Assembly: GCF_003846175.1 (NCBI RefSeq)
Contig: NZ_ML123050.1
Span: forward strand, 355,379-419,378
Source: Streptomyces sp. ADI95-17
Lineage (GTDB): Bacteria; Actinomycetota; Actinomycetes; Streptomycetales; Streptomycetaceae
Direction of reading: 5' to 3'
DNA length: 64,000 nt
Position numbers and translations under genes: made by a program. Below are positions 34,619-43,297 of this stretch, in pieces (position 1 is the stretch's first letter; each line of letters starts with the position of its first letter). The notes beneath the pieces are model-generated. The model ran no database searches and was not told the DNA's origin. It worked only from the letters and a program-made list of their open reading frames with translations.

Positions 34619-35266
34619 GTGAGGGCGGATGCGGCACGAAGCAGGCGACGGATTCTCGACGCGGCCCGTGAGGTCTTCCTGGAACGCGGTCTCGACGCGC
34701 CACTGGATCTGATCGTGCGCCGGGCCGGAGTCGGACCCGCCACGCTCTACCGGCGCTACCCGGACCGGGAAGCACTCGTCAGGGACCTGACCGGCGACCT
34801 GCTATCGCAACTGGAGAGTGCTGCGAAAAGCGCCGCTGCGGTGGATGACGACGCCTTCGCGGCAGTACGCCGATTCGTCCACGCGGCGGCGGACCTGCGG
34901 ATGGGGGCGGCCATCCTCGTTCTCCTCGAAGGCCTTGTGGTCGACCAGGAGCTGGTACTCATCCGCACTCGGGCCGCGAACACCGTCGAAACCCTGATCC
35001 AGGCCGCACACGAGGCTGGCCAGCTCCGCCGCGACGTCGGCATGGGCGACCTCGTCCTGCTCTCGATCCGGCTCTCCCGCCCCCTTCCGGGCGGCCTGGA
35101 CCGCCTCGACCCGGACGGTGCCCTCCTCCACCGCCACCTCGATCTGGCCCTCGACGGCCTGACCGCCGTGCCCTCGAACAGGCCCGCGGCCACCACGGGA
35201 CCGGGCGTCCCCCTGACGTTCGCCGAACTCATCACCGCAGCCGACCGCCCGACCGCCGCCAGGTGA
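34619..35266 (+). CDS. TetR-family transcriptional regulator
   Basis: 215 residues from GTG 34619. The TetR DNA-binding domain is at about residues 8-52 (RRILDAAREVFLERGLDAPL, then GVGPATLYRRYPDREALV). The C-terminal part is helical with a Pro-rich tail. It probably represses itself and the divergent hypothetical gene through the CGGAGAG palindromes. Confidence 0.9.
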   Translation: MRADAARSRRRILDAAREVFLERGLDAPLDLIVRRAGVGPATLYRRYPDREALVRDLTGDLLSQLESAAKSAAAVDDDAFAAVRRFVHAAADLRMGAAILVLLEGLVVDQELVLIRTRAANTVETLIQAAHEAGQLRRDVGMGDLVLLSIRLSRPLPGGLDRLDPDGALLHRHLDLALDGLTAVPSNRPAATTGPGVPLTFAELITAADRPTAAR

Positions 35267-36111
35267 ACCTCCGCTACACGGCATGTCGGTCGCCCGCGCG
35301 GGCAGGTATCTGCTCGCCGCTGGAAAGAAGGCACGCCCGAGCCCGGCGGTACCGTGCTCCCAACAGGGCGAGAGGCTCGGCAGGCGAACGCCGTTTCCCC
35401 GCAATGCGGATCGAGCACGCCCGGCCGTCCCGGGGCTCGGGGTGCCGGGAGTCGGTCGAGGCGAAGCTGCGCTCCACGATGCTCTTGGCCGTCTGCGCGA
35501 ACGACGATGCGGGGCGGCGCTCGCCGGCCCGTGACCACCTGGCAAAGCTGGCAGCAACTCGTCACACCACCCACCACGCCTCCCGAGCCCGGCGCCCCGC
35601 CACGCAGCACGGAAGAACTCCTGTCCTGCCACTCAGCGTTCGTCATCCTCCGCACCCCGGTCATCGACACGCTCACCACCAGCGTCCGCACCCTGATGAT
35701 CCCCGGCCGCCGCCAGACGACGACCGCACGGCCTTCGCTGATCGTCACCGGACCGGCCGCGGCCGGGAACCACCGCGCTCCTGCACCTCGAAGGCGCCTG
35801 CAGCCGACAGCGTCGTCCCATGTCGTCCGCCGGCCTAGCCACCCGGCCGCAGCTGAGCACGCAGAGTCATGCGCGACTGAGTGGCTGCGGGCAAAAGCAC
35901 GAGTGGCACGGGCGCTATGGCGACGGCCGTTGTGCCAGGCAGCCGGAGCAACGCCTGCCTCTGAACTACGTGGAGCGGTGTTGTGCAGATGCCCAGGAAT
36001 CCGGCGTGGCGACTGGGCGCCTGTCGACAGACAGGAGCAGCACCAGATCCCATCATGGCTCTGGTCACGATGCGAGGACGCGCAACGTGCCGTATCCGTG
36101 GAGGAGTTGCC
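35267..36111. other. Non-coding region containing a TniB-like remnant
   Basis: 845 bp without an intact gene. Apart from the TniB-like piece at 35531-35815, no coding signal is convincing. The last 50 bp before 36112 hold the leader of the secreted hydrolase. Confidence 0.4.
35531..35815 (+). pseudogene. TniB/TnsC-like AAA ATPase remnant
   Basis: From GTG 35531 the frame reads VTTWQSWQQLVTPPTTPPEP, then AFVILRTPVIDTLTTSVRTL and RPSLIVTGPAAAG. In the next frame follow the rest of the P-loop and helix, TTALLHLEGACS, so one base was lost inside GPAAAGKTTALLHL. This layout matches the N-terminal region of actinobacterial TniB-family NTP-binding proteins of Tn7/Tn5053-type transposons. The downstream part is absent. 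Confidence 0.5.
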
Positions 36112-37023
36112 ATGTCAGGCATAAGAAGGCGGCGTACGTTCGGCGGGCTTCTGGTCGCCGTCGTGTTGATGGTGGGTGCGGCGCCTGGGGTGTCCGCGAG
36201 TGCCGTCGGGGCGAGTGACGCGGCTCGGTCGCCGTCGGTGGTTTCAGCAGCTGCGGGAAGTATCCCGTCTGTCGGCACTGACTGGGGTGCACCGGGGCCG
36301 TACGACGTGAGGGTGGATGTCGGGATTGTGCACACCTTCTACCGGCCGAAGGATTTGGGTCAGTCGGGCAAGTCCCACCCGGTGATCATCTGGGGGAACG
36401 GCACAGGCGCGGTGCCTGGGGTGTACAGCTCGCTGCTGCGGCACTGGGCGAGCCAGGGCTTCATCGTGGCTGCCGCCAATACGCCGACCTCCAACTACGC
36501 GATCAGTATGCGCCTGGGCATCGACGTGCTGGAGCAACGGAACGCAGACAGTTCAAGTCCCTACTACCACAAGGTGGATCTGGCGCACATCGGCTCCGCC
36601 GGTCACTCGCAGGGTGGCGCGGCCGCCGTCAATGCAGCGATCGATCCACGGGTGATCACCGCTGTGCCCATCCAGCCGGGTCCCCTGACCGATCCGGATC
36701 TGATGGACGAGCCCGTCTTCTATCTGGCCGGGCAGCAGGACCACATCGTGTGGCCGGCGTTGGTGAAGGCGATGTACCAGGACTCCGACCACGTCCCCGC
36801 CGTCTACGGTGAGGTCCGGGGCGCCGGCCATCTCGACTCGATCGGCGACGGCGGGGACTTCCGTGCCCCGGCCACCGCCTGGTTCCGCTATTGGCTGATG
36901 GGCGATGAAGCGGCTGGCCGGATGTTCTTCGGCCCGGACTGCGGCTACTGCGCGGATGCCGCGTTGTGGTCCGGCTGGGAACGGAACGCCGCGGCGCTGC
37001 AGCATTCCGGCCCGACGGCCTGA
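36112..37023 (+). CDS. Secreted alpha/beta hydrolase (lipase/cutinase-like)
   Basis: 303 residues from ATG 36112 with GGAGGAG before it. A Sec signal peptide (RRRRTFGGLLVAVVLMVGAA) is followed by a dienelactone-hydrolase/lipase-type core: PVIIWGNGTGAVPG, nucleophile S166 in GSAGHSQGGAAA, acid D210 in LAGQQDHIV and H240 in VRGAGHLDS. Two cysteines in DCGYCAD near the end may form a disulphide. This layout resembles Streptomyces secreted lipases and PET-hydrolase-like cutinases, but the substrate cannot be set from sequence. Acts outside the cell. Confidence 0.85.
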   Translation: MSGIRRRRTFGGLLVAVVLMVGAAPGVSASAVGASDAARSPSVVSAAAGSIPSVGTDWGAPGPYDVRVDVGIVHTFYRPKDLGQSGKSHPVIIWGNGTGAVPGVYSSLLRHWASQGFIVAAANTPTSNYAISMRLGIDVLEQRNADSSSPYYHKVDLAHIGSAGHSQGGAAAVNAAIDPRVITAVPIQPGPLTDPDLMDEPVFYLAGQQDHIVWPALVKAMYQDSDHVPAVYGEVRGAGHLDSIGDGGDFRAPATAWFRYWLMGDEAAGRMFFGPDCGYCADAALWSGWERNAAALQHSGPTA

Positions 37024-37508
37024 GGGCAGGCCCGGTTCAGCGCGGTGTCACCAGTGCCTGCAATGCCGGCGCCCGGCCGAGCCGAGCCGGGCCTCGCCCG
37101 ACTCGGCCGGGCGCCGGGTCACCACTCAGCGGCACAGGTGGGAGCAGTTGCTGCTCGCACAGCGGTGGCTGTCGGAGAACGTCCTCGGGGTCGAACCGGC
37201 CAGCCAGGAGGAGCGGCTGGTTCGACGGGCGCAAGACGACGTGGGCCCTCGACCTGCGCGCGGCACAACAGTTCCACACGCGAAGGACTACAGAAGGCCG
37301 GGCAGGAGGAGCGCCGCGTCTCCGCGGTCTCCCCCACCCTGCGGCTCGTGGGTGCCGACCGGCTCAGAGATGTCCTGGCGGAAGCCTCGCCGGTATACGG
37401 GCGGCACCGGGTGCCCGAGGGCCGACGGCGTACTTTTACTCTGAAGTTTCCCAAAGGCTCGGCGTGCTCGACGCGCGCCACGGCCAGCCCCGGTACGGTC
37501 GTTCCGCT
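37024..37508. other. Gap with helicase-associated-domain remnant
   Basis: 485 bp without an intact gene. It contains the helicase-associated remnant described separately; the remaining sequence shows nothing supportable. Confidence 0.4.
37125..37290 (+). pseudogene. Helicase-associated-domain remnant (copy 1)
   Basis: RWEQLLLAQRWLSENVLGVE, then PASQEERLVRR, continues in another frame as TTWALDLRAAQQFHTRE. This is the repeat unit of the helicase-associated (HA) domain found at the C-terminus of large Streptomyces DEAD/DEAH helicases. Frame changes and the absence of the helicase core show that it is debris. A second piece of the same domain lies at 39955-40234. Confidence 0.6.
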
Positions 37509-38798
37509 GTGCCAGGATTCCGTCCCGGAAAGGCTCAGACGCTGAACTCCGCACTCGCAGAAGCACTCTCTGTCGCCCTGCTCCTGGCGGTGCTGGCCTG
37601 CGCGGTGATCCGGCCGTGGGGCTGGCCGGAGGCCGTCGTGGCTGTTCCCGCTGCCGGGTTGGTCATCGCCACCGGCGCGATCCCGGTCAGCCACGCGGCG
37701 GCCGAGGCAGCCCGGCTGGGCCCGGTGATCGGCTTCCTCGCGGCCGTCCTGGTCCTGGCCCAGCTGTGCGACGACGAGGGGCTCTTCCACGCCTGCGGCG
37801 CCTGGATGGCCCGCCGGGCGGCGGGCCGGCCCCGCCGCCTGCTGGTCCTCGTGTTCGTGATCGCAGCGCTGATCACCGCGGTGCTCAGCCTGGACGCCAC
37901 GGTGGTGCTGCTGACTCCGGTGGTGTTCGCCACCGCCGCCCGGCTGGGCGCCCGCGCGAAGCCGCACGTCTACGCCTGCACCCACCTGTCGAACACCGCC
38001 TCGCTGCTGCTGCCGGTCTCCAACCTGACCAACCTGCTGGCGTTCGCCGCCAGCGGCCTGAGCTTCACCCGCTTCGCCGCGTTGATGGCACTGCCCTGGC
38101 TGGTGGCCATCGGTGCCGAGTACGTGGTGATCCGCCGCTTCTTCGCCACTGACCTGGACGCGGGCGCCGAGGCCCCGCCCGCCGACGAGCCCCGCGAACT
38201 GCCTCTGTTCGCCCTGCTCACGGTGGCGGGCACCCTGGCGGGCTTTGTCCTGACCTCGGCGCTCGGCATCAACCCGGCCTGGGCGGCAGCCGCAGGCGCG
38301 GCCGTCCTGGCGGCCCGCGCCCTGGGCCAGCACCGCACCACCCCCACGGCGATCGTCCGGGCCGCGGCCCTGCCGTTCTGCGCCTTCGTCCTGGCCCTGG
38401 GCGTCGTGGTCCGGGCTGTGGTCGACAACGGCCTTGCGGATGCACTGGGTCACCTGGTGCCCGGCAACACCGAACTCCCAGCCCTCCTCGCCCTCGCGGC
38501 ACTGGCGGCCGTACTGGCGAACGTCATCAACAACCTGCCCGCCGTCCTGGTCCTGCTTCCACTGACCGCCCCCACCGGCCCGGGCGCCGTCCTGGCCGTC
38601 CTCCTCGGGGTCAACATCGGCCCGAACCTCACCTACGCCGGCTCCCTGGCCACCCTGCTGTGGCGGCGCATCGTGCGCGAACACGACACCGACGTGGAAC
38701 TGAGCGAGTTCACCCGGCTCGGCCTGCTCACCGTTCCCACCGCCCTGCTGCTCTCGGTCGTGGCACTGTGGGTCTCACTCCAAACGATCGGAGGCTGA
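37509..38798 (+). CDS. SLC13/ArsB-NhaD superfamily permease
   Basis: 429 residues from GTG 37509 (the ribosome site is weak, so the start is uncertain), with about 11 membrane helices. Features typical of the ArsB/NhaD/SLC13 fold are DATVVLLTPVVFATAARLGA, THLSNTASLLLPVSNLTNLL, NVINNLPAVLVLLPL and GVNIGPNLTYAGSLATLLW, the last two being re-entrant substrate or ion-binding loops. Arsenite efflux or a Na+/H+ or dicarboxylate role are all possible. No ars genes are nearby. It is followed after 5 bp by a universal stress protein gene, so the two are probably co-translated. Confidence 0.85.
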   Translation: MPGFRPGKAQTLNSALAEALSVALLLAVLACAVIRPWGWPEAVVAVPAAGLVIATGAIPVSHAAAEAARLGPVIGFLAAVLVLAQLCDDEGLFHACGAWMARRAAGRPRRLLVLVFVIAALITAVLSLDATVVLLTPVVFATAARLGARAKPHVYACTHLSNTASLLLPVSNLTNLLAFAASGLSFTRFAALMALPWLVAIGAEYVVIRRFFATDLDAGAEAPPADEPRELPLFALLTVAGTLAGFVLTSALGINPAWAAAAGAAVLAARALGQHRTTPTAIVRAAALPFCAFVLALGVVVRAVVDNGLADALGHLVPGNTELPALLALAALAAVLANVINNLPAVLVLLPLTAPTGPGAVLAVLLGVNIGPNLTYAGSLATLLWRRIVREHDTDVELSEFTRLGLLTVPTALLLSVVALWVSLQTIGG

Positions 38799-38803
38799 AC
38801 ACC

Positions 38804-39301
38804 GTGACCGTCATCGTCTGGATCGTCGAGGGCACCTGGCCCACCTGCGTCGACGCCGCGCGCACCCACGCGCCTGCAGACGCCGACCTGGTGCTGCTCC
38901 ACGTCACCGGCCACGAGGTGCCGGGCGCCGCCCACGGCGCCTACGCCGGACTGCTGGGCCGCGCACACCCCGCCCGCGACCCCGGCACACGGATCGAGCA
39001 CCTCGCCTCCGACTCTGCCGAACAGCTTCTGGCCAGCGCGGCCGATCGGCTGGGACGCCCGTGTACCCGGCAAGAACGCTCGGGGCGCGTCGAACGAGAA
39101 GTCGTGACCGCCGCAGAAGGCGCCGACCTGCTCATCCTCGCCCGCGACGGCGACCGCACCCACCTCGGCCCCCGCAGCCTCGGCCCCACCAGCCGTTTCA
39201 TCGTCGACCACGCCCCCTGCCCCGTCCTGCTCATCTGGCCAGAGACCGCCCCCAGCACGACCACCATCCCGCCACCACCCCACCCGCCGCACCACCGCTA
39301 G
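38804..39301 (+). CDS. Universal-stress-protein-like protein
   Basis: 165 residues from GTG 38804 with GGAGG at the end of the permease gene. The C-terminal segment ADLLILARDGDRTHLGPRSL, then GPTSRFIVDHAPCPVLLIWP, is the usual UspA end with its G-x(9)-GxS/T nucleotide loop, although the first Gly pattern is altered. The N-terminal strand is TVIVWIVEGTWPTCVDAA. The tail is Pro/His-rich. A regulatory or ATP-sensing role for the permease is inferred from gene coupling. Confidence 0.75.
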   Translation: MTVIVWIVEGTWPTCVDAARTHAPADADLVLLHVTGHEVPGAAHGAYAGLLGRAHPARDPGTRIEHLASDSAEQLLASAADRLGRPCTRQERSGRVEREVVTAAEGADLLILARDGDRTHLGPRSLGPTSRFIVDHAPCPVLLIWPETAPSTTTIPPPPHPPHHR

Positions 39302-39382
39302 GCCGTTTCGTTCGGATCAGCGTGCGGACCAGAGGAAGATGCCCGCGATGTGTAGTCCGGCCCTGCGAAAAGGGATGAAGCG

Positions 39383-39937
39383 ATGACATTGCATTCCGAT
39401 GTGGCCGAGTTGCTGGCGGGGGCCGGAATCCTCGATGTGGACGTCGACGACGCCGTCGCGGACGAGCACGTGCGATCGTCCGCGTACCGACGCGTCGTCC
39501 TGGTGACCGCTTCCTCGCGGAGCCGCGACCGAGACCGCGCGATCGTCGCCACGATCCTGCGCGACCCCATCGAGATGGTGTCCAAGTCGGCGGTGGTAGC
39601 CCTTGTGGACAGGATCGCCATGAAAGTGACCGGTCCTGCCGAGCTCCGGCAGTGGTCGGCCGAACAACTGCCGGAGATCGACCAGCTCAAGACGGAGGGG
39701 TACCGCGAGTTCATCCGCCGCCGCATCCACGACTGGCTGTTCTATCTGTCCATCGAGGACGATCACGTGCCGACACCGGTCGAGTTGGCGAAGGTCACGG
39801 ACTGGATGCAGCGCGTCCTCGCCGAGAAGTCGACGTCGCTGGCGGTACTCGGCCTGCTCGCCGAGTCAGGCAGCAGAAAGAAGATTCGAAACATCGCGAA
39901 GAACCGAGCCGGAAGCCGCAAGCTCAGAACGCAATGA
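39383..39937 (+). CDS. Hypothetical protein
   Basis: 184 residues from ATG 39383 behind AAAAGGGATGA. Acidic N-terminus (DVAELLAGAGILDVDVDDAV), then a basic-helical middle (SRSRDRDRAIVATILRDPIE) and a basic C-terminus (SGSRKKIRNIAKNRAGSRKL). Protein-like codon use and a good ribosome site support a real gene. No family is recognised. DNA or RNA binding is possible from the basic tail but unproven. Confidence 0.65.
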   Translation: MTLHSDVAELLAGAGILDVDVDDAVADEHVRSSAYRRVVLVTASSRSRDRDRAIVATILRDPIEMVSKSAVVALVDRIAMKVTGPAELRQWSAEQLPEIDQLKTEGYREFIRRRIHDWLFYLSIEDDHVPTPVELAKVTDWMQRVLAEKSTSLAVLGLLAESGSRKKIRNIAKNRAGSRKLRTQ

Positions 39938-39954
39938 CTCGGTAGTGGCAATTG

Positions 39955-40234
39955 GCAGGCGCGCCGACGGCGATGTCGTCGTGCAGGGCGAGGACCTCGG
40001 CCGGTGGGTGAACGCGCAGCGGTTCGGGTGGGAACAGCTCCTGCCCGTACAGCAGTGGCTCCTGGAATACACCCTCACGATCACATCACACCGGCCGAGG
40101 AAGACGAGCGGCCGGTGAAACGGACACAGGATTTGATGTGGGCGGCCAACCTGACGGCGGCACGGCAGTTAAACGCACGTGAAGGACATTTGGGAGCACT
40201 CCGCAAGCACCCCGAGCACCTGAAAAGTCGGTAA
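39955..40234 (+). pseudogene. Helicase-associated-domain remnant (copy 2)
   Basis: DLGRWVNAQRFGWEQLLPVQ, then QWLLEYTL, lies in one frame and PAEEDERPVKRTQDLMWAAN, then LTAARQLNAREGHLGALRKH, in another, ending at TAA 40234. Together they represent the repeated unit of the C-terminal helicase-associated domain of large actinobacterial helicases. It is in the same orientation as the copy at 37125-37290, so the permease/USP/hypothetical block lies between two pieces of one former gene or of two paralogues. Confidence 0.65.
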
Positions 40235-40479
40235 ATGCACTATCGGTCCGTCAGAACGCTACTGACAGGCCCATGGTGGTCAAGCCGGGCAGGGTGATCA
40301 GCCCGGCCGGCCCCGCCATACCCCCATAACCGACACGCACAGCCGTAACGCACAACGGACTTCTTCCGCCTGGCCCACTACCTCATGCGCTCTGCCTGGG
40401 ACCACGGCGTCCATCTCGGCGATTTCGCCCCATCCATCAATGCATCGGGGCCAATGCGAGGTTTCCAGGGAAGTGTCGT

Positions 40480-41085
40480 CTACTCGTCGCGGTTGGTACC
40501 TAGGGTGTGCGCGATCTTCTCCGCGATCTCCGCAACGTCGGTGGGGTGGCTGGTATCAACGGTCAGCAACGGACCGCCCAAGTTGAGTGGGCCCGGGTAA
40601 GTGGCACGGACGGCGGCCACGCGCTCGGCGACCTGCTGGGGGGTGAGTTGCGGGTCGAGGTGGCCGGGGTGTCGGGTGCGCGCCTGAAATCGCTCGGCAG
40701 CGAGGGCGACGTCGCAGTCGCAATGTACTTCGATCAAGAGGCCCGCGAGGCTCCGGAGTCGGCCGGGGGCGGTGTCGTGATGCCACCAGTTGTCGAGCAC
40801 AGCCCGGCCGGCGTCCGCTGCCAAGGCGAACATGATGTCGTCGCTCGCTCTGCTCAGCCTGCTTCGCCAGGCATGGTCACCGACTCCGAGCGAGTCGTAG
40901 AGGGACTCCAGGATCACATCCTTGTCGATCACCGGAAGGCCGAGACGCCTGGCCAGACTTCGTGCCAGGGTGCTCTTTCCGCTGCCCGGCAGACCTGAGA
41001 CGACCACGAACGCGACGTTGCTCACAGGGGTCAGTATCTCGACGCCATCGATGGCGGGCCAACTCGGCCGCTGGGTCTCACCCAT
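40480..41085 (-). CDS. P-loop kinase (AAA_33-type)
   Basis: 201 residues from ATG 41085. Walker A is GLPGSGKST (31-39), preceded by the hydrophobic strand VAFVVVS and followed by VIDKDVILESLYDSLG. Later segments (VLDNWWHHDTAPGRL, LIEVHCDCDVALAAERFQAR) fit the gluconate-kinase/chloramphenicol-phosphotransferase-like small-molecule kinase group. No operon partner. The substrate is unknown. Confidence 0.8.
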   Translation of the reverse strand: MGETQRPSWPAIDGVEILTPVSNVAFVVVSGLPGSGKSTLARSLARRLGLPVIDKDVILESLYDSLGVGDHAWRSRLSRASDDIMFALAADAGRAVLDNWWHHDTAPGRLRSLAGLLIEVHCDCDVALAAERFQARTRHPGHLDPQLTPQQVAERVAAVRATYPGPLNLGGPLLTVDTSHPTDVAEIAEKIAHTLGTNRDE

Positions 41086-41153
41086 GCACTGACGTCATTT
41101 CTCCTGAGCATTTCCGAACCCGCCGACCTCCAGCTGCTGCCCAAAGTTGTCCG

Positions 41154-41213
41154 TTGCCAATGAAGTCAGTCGGGCGGGAGCCTCCGACCTGCGACGACTG
41201 ACTTCATTGGCAA
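41154..41213. repeat. Perfect 19-bp inverted repeat (possible miniature element)
   Basis: TTGCCAATGAAGTCAGTCG (41154-41172) and its exact reverse complement (41195-41213) flank a 22-bp spacer. The spacer end starts a 16-bp direct repeat, CGACCTGCGACGACTG, found at 41185-41200 and 41250-41265. Lower GC than the surroundings. It could be a MITE-like element, a protein-binding site or a very strong hairpin. Confidence 0.75.
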
Positions 41214-41249
41214 GGCGGTCCTGTGGCGACGAACGGCTTCCGTCCGCTG

Positions 41250-41340
41250 CGACCTGCGACGACTGGATTGGATGGCAAGGAATGCCGCGGGCTGGATTCG
41301 ATGGCAGCGGACAAAAGTGCCGGACAAAAGCTGCTGCTGA
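41250..41340. repeat. Direct-repeat cluster
   Basis: After the second CGACCTGCGACGACTG copy come two diverged copies of CTGGATT[G/C]GATGGCA (about 41263 and 41291) and two copies of GGACAAAAG (about 41308 and 41321). They lie side by side with the 19-bp inverted repeat and look like one composite repeat array. Confidence 0.6.
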
Positions 41341-41791
41341 TAGTGAACGAAGCCACGCGAGGGAAGAGGGATGGGCGCGTGCCCTGACCTGCTGAGCAAC
41401 CCGGCGAGTTCATGGTTCACCCGGCCCCAAGGGCAGGTACGCCCCCGCCGGTCCGCTCGACAGACGGTGGCGACCGAGGGGTGCGCCTTTGTCTTGACCA
41501 AACGGGACGACGGGCTGCGGGCGGTCACGCGGACGTTCCGGGCATCCCGAAGCTTGGGTGAATTGCGCGAGCATTGACGCTGGAGGGAGAAGCCGCTCCC
41601 GCACGCCGTGCCGAACTGTCACCGGTGGCCTCGCTGGTCTCGCCGGCTCTGCAGGCGCGCGCAGCAGCTCGGCGCACTCGGCCGCGGCTGGCCGCTGGCC
41701 GGGAAGCGGGAAGGTCATGCGGGTCAGCAGAGGAAGCAGATGCTCGTGCGTGGGTGCCCGGCGGCGTCGCCTGCCCCGGGCCCCTTGCCGC

Positions 41792-42583
41792 TCAGATGGC
41801 CAGAATGCCGCCGTCCACCGCCACATGGCTGCCGGTGGCGAATGAGGAGCGGTCACTCAGCAGCCACAGTGCCGCTTCCGCCACCTCTTGCGGCTCGGCC
41901 ATCCGCTTTTGGATCTGGCGTGCGACGAATGCCTCCTCCAAAGCCGGGTTGGCCGTCACGGCCGCGTTGATCATTTCTGTCCGGGTGGTGCCCACGATCA
42001 GGGAGTTGACCCGGATGCCGTACGCCCCGTATTCGGCAGCCGTGGCCTTCGTCAGGCCCAGGACAGCGTGCTTCGCCGCGACGTAGGGGGATGGTGCGCC
42101 GGTGGCGATGAGGCCCGCCGAACTGGCGGTGTTGACGATCGTCCCGTGGCCGGCATCCAGCATGACAGGGATCTGACGGCGCAGGCAGTTCCAGGTCCCG
42201 CGTACGTTGACATCCATAACGCGGTCGAAATCCTCTTCCGGCAGTTCGTGCGATCGGCCGAAGGTGGAGCCGGCGTAGCCGGCGTTGTTGAAGGCGCCGT
42301 CGAGGCGGCCGAAGCGTTCGACGGCCGTCGCGACGGCGCGCTCGACGTCGTCGGCCCGCGTCACGTCGCCCACGCTGCAGGCTGCTTGTCCGCCGGATGC
42401 TTCGATCTCGTGGGCGAGATCCTTGAGCCGGTCTTCGCGGCGGGCCATGAGGACGACGGCCGCGCCTTCGGAGGCGAAGAGCCTCGCTGCGGCCTCGCCT
42501 ATGCCGCTCGACGCTCCGGTGATCATCACGGTCCTGTCGGTCAGCAGGCCGGTGTTGTGCGCTGAGGGTGTCCGATCGTTCAT
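41792..42583 (-). CDS. Short-chain dehydrogenase/reductase
   Basis: 263 residues from ATG 42583. Classical SDR motifs are all present: MITGASSGIGEAAA, NNAG in AFNNAGYAG, active-site Ser in IVNTASSAGL, YVAAKHA (Tyr and Lys), and DRSSFATGSHVAVDGG at the C-terminus. Of the glucose-1-dehydrogenase/FabG-like type; the substrate is not predictable. It diverges from nothing intact: the gene upstream is a broken XRE regulator. Confidence 0.88.
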   Translation of the reverse strand: MNDRTPSAHNTGLLTDRTVMITGASSGIGEAAARLFASEGAAVVLMARREDRLKDLAHEIEASGGQAACSVGDVTRADDVERAVATAVERFGRLDGAFNNAGYAGSTFGRSHELPEEDFDRVMDVNVRGTWNCLRRQIPVMLDAGHGTIVNTASSAGLIATGAPSPYVAAKHAVLGLTKATAAEYGAYGIRVNSLIVGTTRTEMINAAVTANPALEEAFVARQIQKRMAEPQEVAEAALWLLSDRSSFATGSHVAVDGGILAI

Positions 42584-42741
42584 GACTTGAGTAAACCTGA
42601 AGCGGCGGGCCACCACACGACTTTCACCAGACGGGCGTTCGATTCGGTGATGTGGCGCGGGCTCGATGGCACATCGTGTCTATGGGTTGATGGAGGGATG
42701 AGCATAAGATGTCCAGTTTGCTCGCTCAGCGCGAGGCCGCA

Positions 42742-43110
42742 GGGGCTTGGCCCTGAGAAGTTCCGAAGGATGTCCGATCGAGGATCGAGTGGCTCGGGCC
42801 CCGGTTCCTTGGCGGCCAGTGAGCGTCCGGCGAGCTTGAGGAGGTGGTCGCGCTCGTGCGCGTCAAGGCGCAGAGCGCCGGCGAGGGCATCCAGGATCTG
42901 GTCCGAAGGACGGATGTCCCGTCCCTGCTCCAAGTACGTGTACCAAGTGGCACTCATCCCGGCGAGCAGCGCCAGCTCTTCGCGCCGCAGCCCGGGGGTG
43001 AGGCGCCTGCCCGTCGATGGCAGGCCCGCCTCGCGCGGGGTGATGCGCTCGCGGCGGCTGCGCAGGAAGGCCGCGAGCTCACGACGTCGCTCCTCGCACG
43101 GCCTCGTCCT
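42742..43110 (-). pseudogene. XRE (MmyB-like) regulator fragment
   Basis: ELAAFLRSRRERITPREAGL, then LTPGLRREELALLAGMSATW and YTYLEQGRDIRPSDQILDAL form the full helix-turn-helix of MmyB-type regulators. No start codon is found upstream before a stop near 43143, and the C-terminal ligand-binding half is lost after ILRNFSGPSP, where the frame fails. ATG 42957, inside the helix-turn-helix, cannot make a functional domain. The 5' end lies close to the IS5 insertion at 43298. Confidence 0.65.
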
Positions 43111-43297
43111 GGAGATGATCGCCGGGCTGTTGGCCGAGATCTACGATCCAGCGGCAACGGCAGGTTGCTGTTCGTCTTCTTCGCCGCGAAGACGGAGATC
43201 CAGAGGGAGACCGTCCGCAAGGCGACACCCGTCGGGCTCGACACCGCGGCTTGCAGGGGCTCCGGGGCTCCTGGATCGGCATGGCTGCACCCTCTAA

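Larger units (their letters stand above)
41086..41791. other. Gene-free region rich in repeats
   Basis: 706 bp without a convincing gene on either strand. 41150-41340 carries a large perfect inverted repeat and several direct repeats (described separately). 41350-41790 shows no structure I can support. Confidence 0.5.
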
